A DNA stretch of 55,835 nt from Acidilobaceae archaeon (GCA_027082825.1 JALWTO010000033.1:1-55835); one strand, 5' to 3'; shown: positions 33,776-43,855, counted from the first letter of the stretch. Program-made: numbers and translations. Notes: generated by a model from the letters alone, not told the origin.

Positions 33776-35314
33776 TTGAAGAGATTACCAACCACACCAA
33801 TACCTTACATAGGATACATATTGACTGTTACCAGCACTGCTCTTTTGGCTTCAGGACTTTATGGTCTCTTTCTTTTTATCTTTAAGGATGTAAGAGCTGA
33901 GTTAGATTCAGCACTTATTATGACAGCCTATGGTATGGCATATTTAATTACAGGGGTACTGCTTTCAAAACTTCCTAGGGCCTCCTTAAAGCCACCAACA
34001 GCTGTTTCAATAACAGTCTTAGCTTGGGTCTTAATACCTATCCTGGAGGCGATACCCTTCTCTAGGGCATTGAAAATTCCCTATATAGATGGACTCTTCG
34101 AAAGTGTAAGTGGCTGGACAACTACAGGGCTAACTATACTCACAGGTCAGCCAAGCAGTTGGCATGGAATATACGTTCCTAGAGTAGAACAAATACCAAA
34201 AACCCTCCAAGTTTGGAGAACCCTTATGCAATGGGAAGGAGGCCTAGGTATAGTTGTATTTACAGTAGGTATTATGGCACAACCAGGAATTTCAGCCGCG
34301 GCATTATATCTTGCAGAAGGAAGACAGGAAAAAATAGAGGCCAGTGTTAGGGCAACTGCCGAGAAAGCGCTTATAATTTATTCAGCTCTAACAGGAATAG
34401 GTGCTGCTCTTTTCTATCTAGCTGGAATGAATATATACGATGCAATAAGCCACTCAATGACTGGAATCGCGACTGCAGGATTTTCTACTCATACACAAAG
34501 TTTAGGTTATTATCTTAATAAACCAGCTGTATTGATAGTTGCTATGCTAGTCATGTACTGGGGTGCTATGAATTTCAAGGATCATTATGCTTTATTCACT
34601 GGGAGGTTCAAATACTTAAAGGACAGTATAGAGAGTAAGGCTCAAGCCCTTATAGTTGGATCATCTATAGTGGTGGCTATAGTACTATGGAAAGTAAACC
34701 CTACTATGGAAAAAGATTTTAATCTACTCCAAATAGTATTTCATGTTGTCTCAAGTAGTGCAACTGCAGGATTTCAAGCTGGTAACTTAGCAAAAGCTGA
34801 TGACGCATATAAAATACTCTTAGCTGGATTAGCTCTTCTGGGAGGTAGCGCTTTCTCAACTGCAGGAGGCATAAAGATACTAAGATTAGTAATAGCAACA
34901 AGAACTATAGGAATCGAATCAGGCATGCTTCTCCATCCTCCTGGATATAGGCCAAGGGTTAAATTAGGTAGATATTATATAGATGGAGATCTTATAAGAA
35001 GAGTCTTAGCTGTCATGACAGCGATGTTATTAACTCACTTATTTCTTTCAATGGCTCTTTCTGGATTATATCCACAGTATTCAATAGCTGATTCTATGTT
35101 TGAAGTTGCAAGTGCAATGGGTAATGTCGGATTAAGTGTTGGTATAACTTCTGCTGCGGCTCCTGTTGGTGCAAAGATTATCTTAATATTAGCAATGTTA
35201 CTTGGTAGACTTGAAGTTGTGACGTATTTTGTTGCACTAAGATATGCATTTTTAAAGTTGTCAAGGAGACATAAGAAATCGTATGCTAGCAAAGTTATCC
35301 TTTATAGACCTTAA
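33776..35314 (+). CDS. trkH: TrkH/KtrB-family potassium transporter
   Basis: Membrane potassium uptake protein of 512 residues with about ten hydrophobic segments and four pore-loop repeats: SGWTTTGLTI near 110, MTGIATAGFSTH near 229, SSSATAGFQAG near 328, and ASAMGNVGLSVG near 445. The selectivity glycines are present in each. The TTG start uses GGAGGT. No TrkA (KTN) gene is adjacent; instead an AbrB-PhoU protein follows 29 bases downstream, probably in the same transcript, and is the likely regulatory partner. Confidence 0.92.
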   Translation: MKRLPTTPIPYIGYILTVTSTALLASGLYGLFLFIFKDVRAELDSALIMTAYGMAYLITGVLLSKLPRASLKPPTAVSITVLAWVLIPILEAIPFSRALKIPYIDGLFESVSGWTTTGLTILTGQPSSWHGIYVPRVEQIPKTLQVWRTLMQWEGGLGIVVFTVGIMAQPGISAAALYLAEGRQEKIEASVRATAEKALIIYSALTGIGAALFYLAGMNIYDAISHSMTGIATAGFSTHTQSLGYYLNKPAVLIVAMLVMYWGAMNFKDHYALFTGRFKYLKDSIESKAQALIVGSSIVVAIVLWKVNPTMEKDFNLLQIVFHVVSSSATAGFQAGNLAKADDAYKILLAGLALLGGSAFSTAGGIKILRLVIATRTIGIESGMLLHPPGYRPRVKLGRYYIDGDLIRRVLAVMTAMLLTHLFLSMALSGLYPQYSIADSMFEVASAMGNVGLSVGITSAAAPVGAKIILILAMLLGRLEVVTYFVALRYAFLKLSRRHKKSYASKVILYRP

Positions 35315-35343
35315 TCTTTAGTTCCAAAAAGAAGGTGTAAATA

Positions 35344-36396
35344 ATGGTTACTAGAGACGATATGAATATTATAACAGTATATCATAGAAAGGTTCAGATT
35401 GTTGGTAAGTCGACCTTCATAGTATCTCTTCCAAAAGATTGGGTTAGACTCTATAAAATAGATCCAGGAACCCTTCTGACATTAAGAGCAGATCCTACAG
35501 GTGCCTTAATAATAGAGCCACCTTTGGCTGAAAATAAGGGAAAAAAGGCAATTATCAAAATAAGACTTGACCCTAATGATATAGGAAAGACTATAAGAGA
35601 ATGTGTTTCAGCCTATATAGCTGGATACAATGAGATAATTATATTTTTCGACGAAAAAGATAGAGATAGTGCAACAAAGCTAAGAAAGATATTAGAAGAG
35701 GTAACACTAGGTCTTAATGTACTTGAGGAAGGACCTAATTTTTTGAAGTTTTATACCGTGATAGACCCTAGAAGTATGAAATTCTTGGATGTTATAAGCA
35801 GGGCATGTAGAGTTGCCCGTTCTATGATAAACGATGTACATACAGCATGTATAACTTACGAGAGGGCACTTCTAGAGAGTGTAATAGAAAGAGATCAACT
35901 TGTTGATAAATTATATATTTTGGCATTAAAACAACTAACTGGAGCTTTATTAGGTAACTTCAGAATAACTGAGCTGGAATTAAAGAGTATTGCAGAAACC
36001 ATACATATATTTATTGCAATTAAAAGTATAGAGAGAATAGCAGATCATGCGACTATTATAGCTACTGAACTTTTAAGATTGGGAATCGATCAATGTTCCT
36101 CTAGGAATGAAATAACTAGAATGCTTGATATTATTAGTTCACTTATTGGTTCTACATGTAAAACATTAACTAAACTTTCAAAAGAAGAAGCCCATGAAAT
36201 AGCAAGAAGAGCTTCTGAGCTTAGAAAGAACCTTAGAGACGTCAGGGATAAAGAAGCACTGAGAGGAAATTTACCTGTTCTAAGGATATTTGACAGCATT
36301 GAAAGAGTAGCTGGGTACCTAGTCGATATTTCAGAGGCTATGATAGATATCGGAACCATTAAGTTGATTATGGAAAGAGATAAAAATAACAGCTAA
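35344..36396 (+). CDS. AbrB-PhoU two-domain protein, probable regulator of the TrkH transporter
   Basis: Residues about 9-60 form an AbrB/SpoVT-like swapped-hairpin domain (KVQIVGKSTFIVSLPKDW). Residues about 135-340 are two PhoU-type three-helix bundles with the ERIADHAT metal-binding signature near 231-238 and a weaker second copy, ERVAGYLVD. GGTG precedes the ATG. Proteins of this shape are common in archaea and are often called phosphate regulators, but its place after trkH points to potassium transport or its gene control. No pst genes are in the window. Confidence 0.8.
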   Translation: MVTRDDMNIITVYHRKVQIVGKSTFIVSLPKDWVRLYKIDPGTLLTLRADPTGALIIEPPLAENKGKKAIIKIRLDPNDIGKTIRECVSAYIAGYNEIIIFFDEKDRDSATKLRKILEEVTLGLNVLEEGPNFLKFYTVIDPRSMKFLDVISRACRVARSMINDVHTACITYERALLESVIERDQLVDKLYILALKQLTGALLGNFRITELELKSIAETIHIFIAIKSIERIADHATIIATELLRLGIDQCSSRNEITRMLDIISSLIGSTCKTLTKLSKEEAHEIARRASELRKNLRDVRDKEALRGNLPVLRIFDSIERVAGYLVDISEAMIDIGTIKLIMERDKNNS

Positions 36397-36504
36397 GGCA
36401 TATCAAACAAATTAACTCCAAAAATCGTAAAGATTTTTGGCAATGAAAGATCTATGAAACAGGAACTACACCTTGTCCTAGCTTGTTATTTTGCTTTCAA
36501 TCAG

Positions 36505-37590
36505 TCACTTCTTTTTAGACACCAGGTAGTTATGTATGGCCTTAGCAGCATCCATACCACTTTTCATTGCTGGTCCGATAAGGCTTGGTCCGTGCCTTAC
36601 ATCTCCTGCAGCAAACACACCTTCTCTCGATGTCATAAAGTTTTCATCTGTCACTATGGTTCCCTTCTTGCTTAGCTTTATTCCGCAGCAACCGTCTTCT
36701 ACAGGTGCTGTAGGTATTACACCTACAGCCTTAAATACATAATCGAACTCGTCCTCAAATTCGCTACCCTCTATAGGGACTGGTCTAGGCCTTTTTTCTC
36801 CCTCTACCTTAACCAGTTTCATTCTGATAAATCTGACGATTCTCTTTCCATTCTTCTCATAGAACTTGATGGGAAGTGTAAGAGGCCAGAACTTTGCTCC
36901 TAGTGATATCAGATGATCTATTTCTCTTGCTCCCATTGGAGCATACTCTTTGCTTCTTCTATAGCTAAGAACTACTTCCTTGACCTTGTCCTTAAACTGT
37001 TCGTAAGACAGTGGAGCTAATACTGCGTCAGCAGCTGTAAGCCCGCCTCCTACAACTAAGACTCTTCCTTCGAGCTTAGGGACCTCATCCCAGCTCTTAT
37101 AACCAAACATAGCCATATGAACAGCAACAAGCCATTCAGCAGCTGGATAAATCCAAGGAAGATCTTCACCTTCTGATCCCATTCTTCTAGTAGCCCATGT
37201 ACCTGTGGCTATTAAAACTGCATCGCTATCTTTTATTATATCTTCTAAATGAACTTTGTTGACAGGCTTTACAATGTCATCTATAACTCCATAGTTCCTG
37301 GTCATATCAACTTTAGTTCTAAGAACAAACTTGACTCCAGCATTTATAAGTTCCTTTATACCAACCCTTACTGGTTCTTTCTTTATTCTAGTTACTGGTA
37401 TTCCAAACATTACAAGGCCTCCTGGTTCAGGGTTCATATCATAGACTATCACATTATGGCCCCAACAACGAAGGAGTCCTGCAGCCCCAAGACCTGCAGG
37501 ACCTGCACCTATTATAGAGACCTTTAATCCAGTGCTTGGTGGTATCTTATCAGGCTTGCATCTCAGGAACTTCAAGGCTCTAACCCCCAA
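36505..37590 (-). CDS. GltD-like NAD(P)H oxidoreductase
   Basis: FAD- and NAD(P)-binding protein of the glutamate synthase small-subunit family, 361 residues. The FAD site is GAGPAGLGAAG at 28-38. The GltD marker GIPVTRIKK near 64-72 and the NAD(P) site VVGGGLTAAD near 180 follow. It lacks the N-terminal Fe-S region of full GltD, so it is a stand-alone reductase that may supply electrons to an unknown partner. The TTG start has GGGGG near; a second TTG at 37575 is possible. It follows the CoA-transferase genes on the same strand, about 100 bases apart. Confidence 0.82.
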   Translation of the reverse strand: MGVRALKFLRCKPDKIPPSTGLKVSIIGAGPAGLGAAGLLRCWGHNVIVYDMNPEPGGLVMFGIPVTRIKKEPVRVGIKELINAGVKFVLRTKVDMTRNYGVIDDIVKPVNKVHLEDIIKDSDAVLIATGTWATRRMGSEGEDLPWIYPAAEWLVAVHMAMFGYKSWDEVPKLEGRVLVVGGGLTAADAVLAPLSYEQFKDKVKEVVLSYRRSKEYAPMGAREIDHLISLGAKFWPLTLPIKFYEKNGKRIVRFIRMKLVKVEGEKRPRPVPIEGSEFEDEFDYVFKAVGVIPTAPVEDGCCGIKLSKKGTIVTDENFMTSREGVFAAGDVRHGPSLIGPAMKSGMDAAKAIHNYLVSKKK

Positions 37591-37693
37591 ACGAATACAG
37601 TGTAAATGTAAGAATTTAAGGATCTCTCTTTATAAAAAATATAGTTCTTTTCTATTAGTTGTTAACTTTTTATATTCACGGCCTGTAAAACAA

Positions 37694-38452
37694 CTAGCCA
37701 TAACCCAATTTGTATCTCAATCCTAAAGGATCATGATATTGAATTACTTTCATTTCTTTTTTGTTAGGAGCCTTCAAGTAGTATAATTCATCGGAAACGT
37801 TTATTCTCATATCGGCGTTTTCTGTTATATCTTTTATATCTTCATTTTCAAAAATAACTTTGAGCAATGGTCCCTTATCTGTGTATTCAATTAATCCCTT
37901 ATTTGTGCAAAGCAATAATTTCAATCTATTTTTAATTCTTAACCATCCTTGCCCTGTTATAAAATCCACTTTTCTTACAAGAGTTCTTTTGTCATGATGA
38001 GCCCACACAACTATTTTCTTTACAAGAGGAAATAGATAGGCTGTTGCGGCACCTCCTGGCAATCTTACTTTAGGTTTCTCATAGCTACCTATCACACTAA
38101 GGTTTGTATTACCGTTTTCATCTATCTGAGCGGCGCCAAAGAACATTAGGTCTATCTTTCCTTGAGCTGCTAGGTCAAAAACTTCATAGGTAGGAACTAC
38201 TCCAACACTGTATTTTTCGGAGAAGGGATCCCCAGAAGAGAGATAAAACTTTACAGTTTCGGATAGAGGCATATAGGCTTCCGTTACACTGAGCCATATG
38301 AAGTCTTTACCTGAAACCTCTCTTGCTAAAAGCATAGAAAGCACAGGAATCTGGCTTGCAAGTCCATGATAGACTACCTCTCCATTATTAATAAGCTCTG
38401 CCATACATTTTATCATAAAATCTGTGGGCCTAGGCTTAATTTGGATACTCAA
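37694..38452 (-). CDS. CoA-transferase family I, beta subunit
   Basis: Beta subunit of a glutaconate-type CoA-transferase (acyl-CoA plus free acid exchange). Family features are GAAQIDENGNTNLSVIG near 119-135 and RLPGGAATAYL near 143-153, with a conserved VTEAY near 61-65 that may hold the catalytic glutamate. It starts with TTG behind GGTGGTAG, three bases after the alpha gene stop. The substrate pair is not defined by sequence. Confidence 0.85.
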   Translation of the reverse strand: MSIQIKPRPTDFMIKCMAELINNGEVVYHGLASQIPVLSMLLAREVSGKDFIWLSVTEAYMPLSETVKFYLSSGDPFSEKYSVGVVPTYEVFDLAAQGKIDLMFFGAAQIDENGNTNLSVIGSYEKPKVRLPGGAATAYLFPLVKKIVVWAHHDKRTLVRKVDFITGQGWLRIKNRLKLLLCTNKGLIEYTDKGPLLKVIFENEDIKDITENADMRINVSDELYYLKAPNKKEMKVIQYHDPLGLRYKLGYG

Positions 38453-38455
38453 GCT

Positions 38456-39274
38456 CTACCACCTATTTAATAAATTTCTTTTTATCCAGGAACTGGCACC
38501 TCCTCTTTTAGCTTCATTATAGTAATTTTCTATTGCCTTATAATCGGCTTCATAAGAGTTATACATAGCTGTAGGCCATGCACCTCTGGGTGCCCAGACT
38601 ACAGCCGATACGTGTATCGTTGTTGCTGAGAGAGAACATTCGTACTTTCTAATGTAGTCTGTAGGCACTATTCTCTCTGCAGTTATTATGACCTTCTTTG
38701 CAGCTCTAACTTTAAGCTCATCCTCATATTTAGGTCCTTCAATAACAGCATTTCCGTATTCATCGCTATAATTTACATGTATGATAGCCACGTCTGGTCT
38801 TGTAGCTTTAACAACTAGAACTTCTTCGTTTGAAAAAGGATCCTTTAGTACTTTCCATGTTCCTGTTTTTTCGTGAAGTTTAACCAGATCAGAACCTAAA
38901 ACTCCCTTTACTGGCATGAAAGGAACTCCTTGAGCCCCAGCCCTTAGCCCTGCAACAAAGGCACCACATGTGTCTTCTATAAATTCTATCTTTCCTTCCT
39001 CTACAGATTTTCTAACGCTTGGAGCTAGTCCATAAAGTTCAAACGTGGCCATGCTTGCCCTAACTTTGCTGATGACTCCTGAGGCAACTAGCACATCTAG
39101 AGCAAAGCCAGGTTCTCTGTCAATAAAGTAGAGGTCTTTTTTGCCAGACTTTATAAGGTAAGAGATAAGCATCATAGGATTTCTACTAAAGGTTATTCCA
39201 CTCACGGTAATGCTCATTCCATCTTCAATTAGGTTCACGGCTTCCTGAGACCCCATAAGCTTGCTAGAAGGCAT
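38456..39274 (-). CDS. CoA-transferase family I, alpha subunit
   Basis: Alpha subunit partner of the preceding entry, 272 residues, with the family pattern SGITFSRNPM near 25-34, the GVLGSDL segment near 122, and PDVAIIHVNYSDEYGNA near 158-174. A strong ribosome site AGGAGG precedes ATG 39274. The pair is divergent from the PLP enzyme. It could handle succinyl-, acetoacetyl-, or hydroxyacyl-CoA; a link to the 4-hydroxybutyryl-CoA dehydratase elsewhere in the window is only suggestive. Confidence 0.85.
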   Translation of the reverse strand: MPSSKLMGSQEAVNLIEDGMSITVSGITFSRNPMMLISYLIKSGKKDLYFIDREPGFALDVLVASGVISKVRASMATFELYGLAPSVRKSVEEGKIEFIEDTCGAFVAGLRAGAQGVPFMPVKGVLGSDLVKLHEKTGTWKVLKDPFSNEEVLVVKATRPDVAIIHVNYSDEYGNAVIEGPKYEDELKVRAAKKVIITAERIVPTDYIRKYECSLSATTIHVSAVVWAPRGAWPTAMYNSYEADYKAIENYYNEAKRGGASSWIKRNLLNRW

Positions 39275-39372
39275 GCTTTATAACCTCCTTAAGTCATTTA
39301 TTAGACATTAGATGATATGATTTTTATTACTTTTAGTTATATGTTTTCTAAATAAGCAATGAGGGATTCAAG

Positions 39373-40299
39373 TTGGTGTTCCTTGAGGACAAGCTTAAGA
39401 TCCTTTTAAATTCAATAGGAAACACAAGAATTAAGTGCACAAAGGTTAATGGAATAGATCTTTGTTTTAAATTAGAATATGACAATCCTACAGGTAGCCA
39501 TAAGGATAGGACAGCAGTATATATGATTAAAGGGCTTATTGAAAGAGGAAAGATTAAGGAGGGCGAGTGTGTGGCTGAGTTAAGTAGCGGTAATACTGCT
39601 GTCTCAGTAGCTTGGGCATCCTCCTTCTTAGGATTAAAGAGTTTACTCATGGTTAAGGAGTACGCTTCTGATATTAAGAAAGGTCTCGTAAGACTTTATG
39701 GAGGTGAACTATTAATTGTCAAGAAAAACACAAGTGTTAAGGATGCAAAAAATATTGCTGAGGAAAGAGGATGTGTGTTCCTTAATCAAGACGCTAATGA
39801 GGATAATTTCCTAGCTCATTATGAGACTACCGGTCCAGAAATACTGGATCAGGTCGAGGAGGGTTTTGATTTTTTCATAATGGGAATAGGAACGGGGGGA
39901 ACTATTACAGGTACTGGAACAAGAATAAAGGAGAAATTAAGAAATGTCAAGGTCGTAGGGGTTGTTCCTAAAGGTTCAGCTCTCTCAAAGGAGGAAGGAA
40001 AAAGCTTCAAACCTATAGAAGGTCTTGTCAGCTCTAAGTCTCCAGAGCTCTTTGAGCGTTATAAGGGTGTTGTAGATTTTATGGTTGAAGTAAGTTTGGA
40101 AGAGGCCCTCAAAGCTATAAGAGAAATATTCAGGTACTTCTTAATACTTCCTGGAGCATCTACAGGGGCTAATTTTGCCGCTTTTCAGGAGTTAGTTAGG
40201 GATGAGATGATTGAAAGTGGTCAAAAGGTAGTTACATTAGCTGCTGATCAGTTAATAAGATATCCAGAACTCTTGAAAAACATAGCAAACTTTTTGTAA
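39373..40299 (+). CDS. PLP-dependent cysteine/threonine synthase-family enzyme
   Basis: Fold-type II PLP enzyme. The PLP lysine is K44 in NPTGSHKDR, the substrate loop is SSGNTAVS near 79-86, and the phosphate-binding GIGTGGT is near 172-178. The 308-residue length and loop pattern resemble cysteine synthase (O-acetyl- or O-phosphoserine sulfhydrylase) more than threonine synthase, but the serine-donor specificity is not readable. It starts at TTG 39373 or GTG 39376 and is followed 129 bases on by a HypE-like gene. Confidence 0.83.
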   Translation: MVFLEDKLKILLNSIGNTRIKCTKVNGIDLCFKLEYDNPTGSHKDRTAVYMIKGLIERGKIKEGECVAELSSGNTAVSVAWASSFLGLKSLLMVKEYASDIKKGLVRLYGGELLIVKKNTSVKDAKNIAEERGCVFLNQDANEDNFLAHYETTGPEILDQVEEGFDFFIMGIGTGGTITGTGTRIKEKLRNVKVVGVVPKGSALSKEEGKSFKPIEGLVSSKSPELFERYKGVVDFMVEVSLEEALKAIREIFRYFLILPGASTGANFAAFQELVRDEMIESGQKVVTLAADQLIRYPELLKNIANFL

Positions 40300-40428
40300 T
40301 AGAACATCGTATTTTAAATCATTTTAATAAAAAATCTTTAACATGACAACTAAAATATTGATATAAAATAATAAACGCTTAGAAGCTATTCTTGTTTCTT
40401 TTTAATAAGGCCCTTGGGGTGAAGATCG

Positions 40429-41448
40429 TTGATCGGAAAGCTTCCTCCGAATCTCATGAAGAAGTACATTTATGCAAGGCTTGGGATTAAGGACCCAAAT
40501 GTAATAGTAGGTCCTCAGATAGGGGAGGACTCTGCTGTAATAGATATAGGTAATGATAAGGTCTTAGTGGTACATTCTGATGGGATCACTGGTGCTATTG
40601 AGCTTCTGGGTTGGTTAGCTATACATATAGTTAGCAACGACATAGCTGTTACTGGAGCTAAACCAAGGTGGTACCTTTCCACCTTTTATTTACCTGAGAA
40701 CGCTTCTGAGGAAGTCATAGATGAAATAACGAGTCAGATGGATGCAGCAGCTAAGGAAATAGGAGTTATGATCGTTGGAGGACATACAGAGTTCACACCT
40801 AGGTTAGGGAGGCCTCTAATAGCGACTGTGGCTATTGGCATTACTAATAAAAGTAATTTTGTGAGGACAGAAGGCACCAGACCTGGAGACAGAGTCATTA
40901 TGACCAAAGTAGCTGCTATAGAGGGAACTGCCATACTTTCAACAGACTTTAGAGAGATCTTGCTTAAAAGAGGTATTAAAGAGGAGATTCTGGAATCTGC
41001 AAAGAGATTTATTAAGGATGTAAGTGTCGTTAAGGAAGCTCTTGCTTTGGCTGAAAGAAGGATAACAACTTCGATGCATGACCCTACAGAAGGAGGTATT
41101 CTGGGAGGTCTAAGTGAGATAGCTTATGCATCAAAAACAACATTAGAAGTCTGGGAGGATAAGATTCCAATAGCCCTTGAGACTTCAATGATATGTGAGG
41201 CTCTAGGAATAGATCCTTTAAGGCTCATAAGTTCCGGAAGCTTGGTAGCTACAGTTCCCGACGACAAGGTGAATGAGGCTCTGGGTGTTTTAAGATCTGT
41301 TAATGTTAAGGCAGAGGTTATAGGTGAGGTTAAGAGAAGGGTAGATAATATTTTGGTGATCCTTCATAGAAAAGGTAGAACAGAGAAGATTTCAGATGTA
41401 TACGTTCCTGATGAGCTTATTAGACTGTGGAAAATACATGCTAGGTAG
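40429..41448 (+). CDS. HypE-like AIR synthase-related protein
   Basis: ATP-binding protein of the PurM/AIR synthase superfamily, similar to HypE and ThiL, 339 residues. GEDSAVIDIG near 28-37, SNDIAVTGAKP near 69-79 and HDPTEGGILGG near 217-227 are family marks. HypE ends with a conserved cysteine used for cyanide ligand synthesis; this protein ends WKIHAR without one, so hydrogenase maturation is unlikely. No hydrogenase genes are nearby. TTG start with GGGGTGAAG upstream. Confidence 0.8.
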   Translation: MIGKLPPNLMKKYIYARLGIKDPNVIVGPQIGEDSAVIDIGNDKVLVVHSDGITGAIELLGWLAIHIVSNDIAVTGAKPRWYLSTFYLPENASEEVIDEITSQMDAAAKEIGVMIVGGHTEFTPRLGRPLIATVAIGITNKSNFVRTEGTRPGDRVIMTKVAAIEGTAILSTDFREILLKRGIKEEILESAKRFIKDVSVVKEALALAERRITTSMHDPTEGGILGGLSEIAYASKTTLEVWEDKIPIALETSMICEALGIDPLRLISSGSLVATVPDDKVNEALGVLRSVNVKAEVIGEVKRRVDNILVILHRKGRTEKISDVYVPDELIRLWKIHAR

Positions 41449-41476
41449 ATTGTTTAGATATCATAATTTTAAAAAA

Positions 41477-42439
41477 TTAATATTTTCGGAGCCATATGTA
41501 AGCTGTCACGGCAACCAAGGTCAAAGTTGAGATGAGAACTAGGATCGCGGGGCTTAGGAGGTCCATCCTATTTACTACTTTCTTTGAGCTCTCAGTAGCA
41601 TGTCCGATCAGGAGATATTCCTTCAGCGGAGGGTCTTTATGAAATGTGATCGTCAGAGGTATGTCGCTGTACCCAGCATTGTCCCTTAGCCACTTCACAA
41701 GCTCATAGACCTGCTTTTTGGTCGGTTGGGGGGCCCAGAAGTCTATTCCCACACTTCCATAAACTCCTACCCCTACCGAGACATGCATCTCGATAGGGTA
41801 TTTGTGCAGGCTTGCATTCACAAGCTTTGCTATCTGGAGCAGATAAGATGGAACGTTCTTGTATTTTTCGGGATTTGATATTGCAGAGTATATGAGATTA
41901 GAATATGCATACATGGTTCCTACAAGCTCGTTAGGGCTTGCATTTGAGAAAAGGCGAACTATCATTAATGTATGATATCCTTTGCTTGCAAGCAGGGGCT
42001 CTAAGGTCTCTGCAAGAGTTCTAGATACCTTTGTTAGGTTAACGTTCGGACCAACAACTATTTCAACCCCTCCATAGCGTTTCGATATAGAGATAAACGA
42101 GATCGTTAAAGAGTTTTTAAGAGGACTTAAGGTGCTATAGACCTCCTCCTGGGTTAGATCGCCGACGTTCTTAGCAGGCTTTATGTTGGGAATTGCCTCA
42201 AGGTCGCTGAACATGAACTTTCCTACAGCGTTCAAGCTTATGTAGTTTATCCCCTTGTAGTTGATAACATAGTCTGGGTTATAAATGTTCTCATAGACAA
42301 TAACCCTAAGATCTTTATACCGAAATTCTGTATATCTGCCTCCATAAGTTCCTGCATGTGCAAGGGGCATGAGGGACACGATCATTATTAAAGCTAAAAC
42401 GATCGAGGCAACCTCAAGCCCAAATTTAAGGGAGTTCAT
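41477..42439 (-). CDS. Signal-anchored surface protein of unknown function
   Basis: A 320-residue protein with a signal peptide (residues 1-29, ending AHA), an extracytoplasmic domain rich in aromatic residues and NxS/T sequons, and a C-terminal membrane helix at about 297-316 with a short basic tail. AAGGGGA precedes the ATG. I recognise no family. Base composition is richer in G+C and codon choice differs from neighbours. A decayed relative on the other strand lies just upstream (about 42610-43484), so this looks like a duplicated or acquired locus. Confidence 0.65.
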   Translation of the reverse strand: MNSLKFGLEVASIVLALIMIVSLMPLAHAGTYGGRYTEFRYKDLRVIVYENIYNPDYVINYKGINYISLNAVGKFMFSDLEAIPNIKPAKNVGDLTQEEVYSTLSPLKNSLTISFISISKRYGGVEIVVGPNVNLTKVSRTLAETLEPLLASKGYHTLMIVRLFSNASPNELVGTMYAYSNLIYSAISNPEKYKNVPSYLLQIAKLVNASLHKYPIEMHVSVGVGVYGSVGIDFWAPQPTKKQVYELVKWLRDNAGYSDIPLTITFHKDPPLKEYLLIGHATESSKKVVNRMDLLSPAILVLISTLTLVAVTAYIWLRKY

Positions 42440-42609
42440 AAAAATCCCCTTGTAGAGTTAAAGAAGCTCAAGTTCTACCCAACTACAAAAATAAGAAAAG
42501 CAGCAGTTATATATATGAAAACAAGTATATGTGTATGAGTTTGGTCAACATATATGCTCAAAATATGACCTAAGCGATCAGCCATGATTATCCATTTACG
42601 TATTCTTAC

Positions 42610-43484
42610 ATTAGATCTTTTGCTTCCCTTCTATATTATCCAGCATTACACTAACTGTTAACCTTCCTTCTCCAAAATTAGTTACAGATGGTTGTAACGG
42701 CCCCGTGTGCTATGTGGTGTTCAATGATGAAGCGTTTAACTATACTGATGATTGGGTTTATGTGCTAAATGGGACCTAGGTTCTAAACAGAATGATGGGC
42801 TTTAGATTGTTTGATGAGGAAATAGACGGCTCTAAGGTTGTCTTCTATGGGGCTCCTTCAACTAACGACACCGATTTCATAGGATCGCTAGGAGTATGAA
42901 GCCTAAACACTATTCAGAAGGATCCGAGCTCATGAAACTTTTAGCTTCACTAGGAATTAAGCCCAAGGCCTTAACTATCAAAGGAAGGAGAGACACTCGT
43001 AATTCTTATTCATGGCAATTCTCTAAAGAGGTTGATACCTATTAATATGGCCGAGAAGATACTGAACGTGGCGTCTGAGGTGGCTAACCTCAGCATAGAT
43101 AAGATATTGATTGAGCTTAATCCCGAACCCCTAAACTCAAGTGAAGTTATTAGTGTAATTAACAGGCTTAACAGCTCATTTAATAAGTTATAGGGAATAT
43201 GGAGCGTATGCGGTTGGCTTTAACTTCGAGCTGGGGATGGTTTCCGTAGAGTTCAACGGCTCAGTGGTTAAAGCCAAAAACTGACTTATAGAGATCTGGC
43301 TAACCTAGTGGAGAACTTTGCAAAGGATCTTAAAGTTCCAATACTTGTCATAATTGAGAACAGCAGGATTTCAGATAATCCAGACATTATAGAGAAGAGT
43401 TACACAAAGTACTATGTTGCTATTGCTATAGTGCCCATAGTGCTAACTTTAATAGCATGGAAGTTCGCAACAAAGAAACATTAA
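42610..43484 (+). pseudogene. Frameshifted paralogue of the anchored surface protein
   Basis: Broken gene read in pieces. A frame ends in a stop at about 42777-42779, another runs to about 42897, a third spans about 42897-43045, one covers about 43049-43192, then GAYAVGFNFELG up to about 43285, then a last piece to the stop at 43482-43484. The final piece has a membrane helix and ends KFATKKH, like the C-terminus of the intact neighbour. The shared layout and the GVGVYGSVGIDF/GAYAVGFNFELG similarity suggest a paralogue. At least five disruptions make it dead. Confidence 0.65.
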
Positions 43485-43619
43485 ATCTAATGACCAATGA
43501 ACTAACATAATTGTTTTAAAATTTCTTTATAGTTGAGGCAGTTGAGCAGTCAGGAGAGGGCAGCAACCTTTCCTTCGATCTCTATATCCTGCTTGGGGAT
43601 GAGAAGATAGGAAGAGTGA

Positions 43620-43855
43620 TCAGAGTATTAGATAAAGCTTTTCAGCTGCCTGCCTCACATTACCTTTATTAAGCCCCTCCCTAGCTTCACGCAACAGATC
43701 CTCTGCAGCCTCGACATATTCTAGGGCCTCTCCTTCGGGTCAAGGCCCTGCTCAAAACCTCAACTAAGTACTCATCGACACTGAAGCCAAGCTTCTCTGC
43801 CTTCTCCCTTAATACGCTGGGCAGGACGGCCACGAATAACAACAGTCTCGGTCAA
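43620..43855 (-). pseudogene. PaREP1-family gene remnant
   Basis: Minus-strand remnant with at least two frameshifts. Its pieces read LREKAEKLGFSVDEYLVEVL and then LEYVEAAEDLLREAREGL followed by NKGNVRQAAEKL, a pattern typical of the PaREP1 repeat-family proteins known from Pyrobaculum and relatives. It stops early at 43620. PaREP1 genes are multicopy in some Thermoproteota, of unknown function (HEPN-like helices). A plus-strand coding-like piece at about 43533-43620 of unknown origin abuts it. Confidence 0.65.

Noticed and set aside
40429-41448. Hydrogenase maturation HypE
   Set aside because: No C-terminal cysteine and no hydrogenase genes; left as HypE-like.
42897-43192. Short plus-strand frames as separate functional genes
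   Set aside because: Successive frames continue one another and end in a C-terminus like that of the neighbouring anchored protein, so they are pieces of one broken gene.
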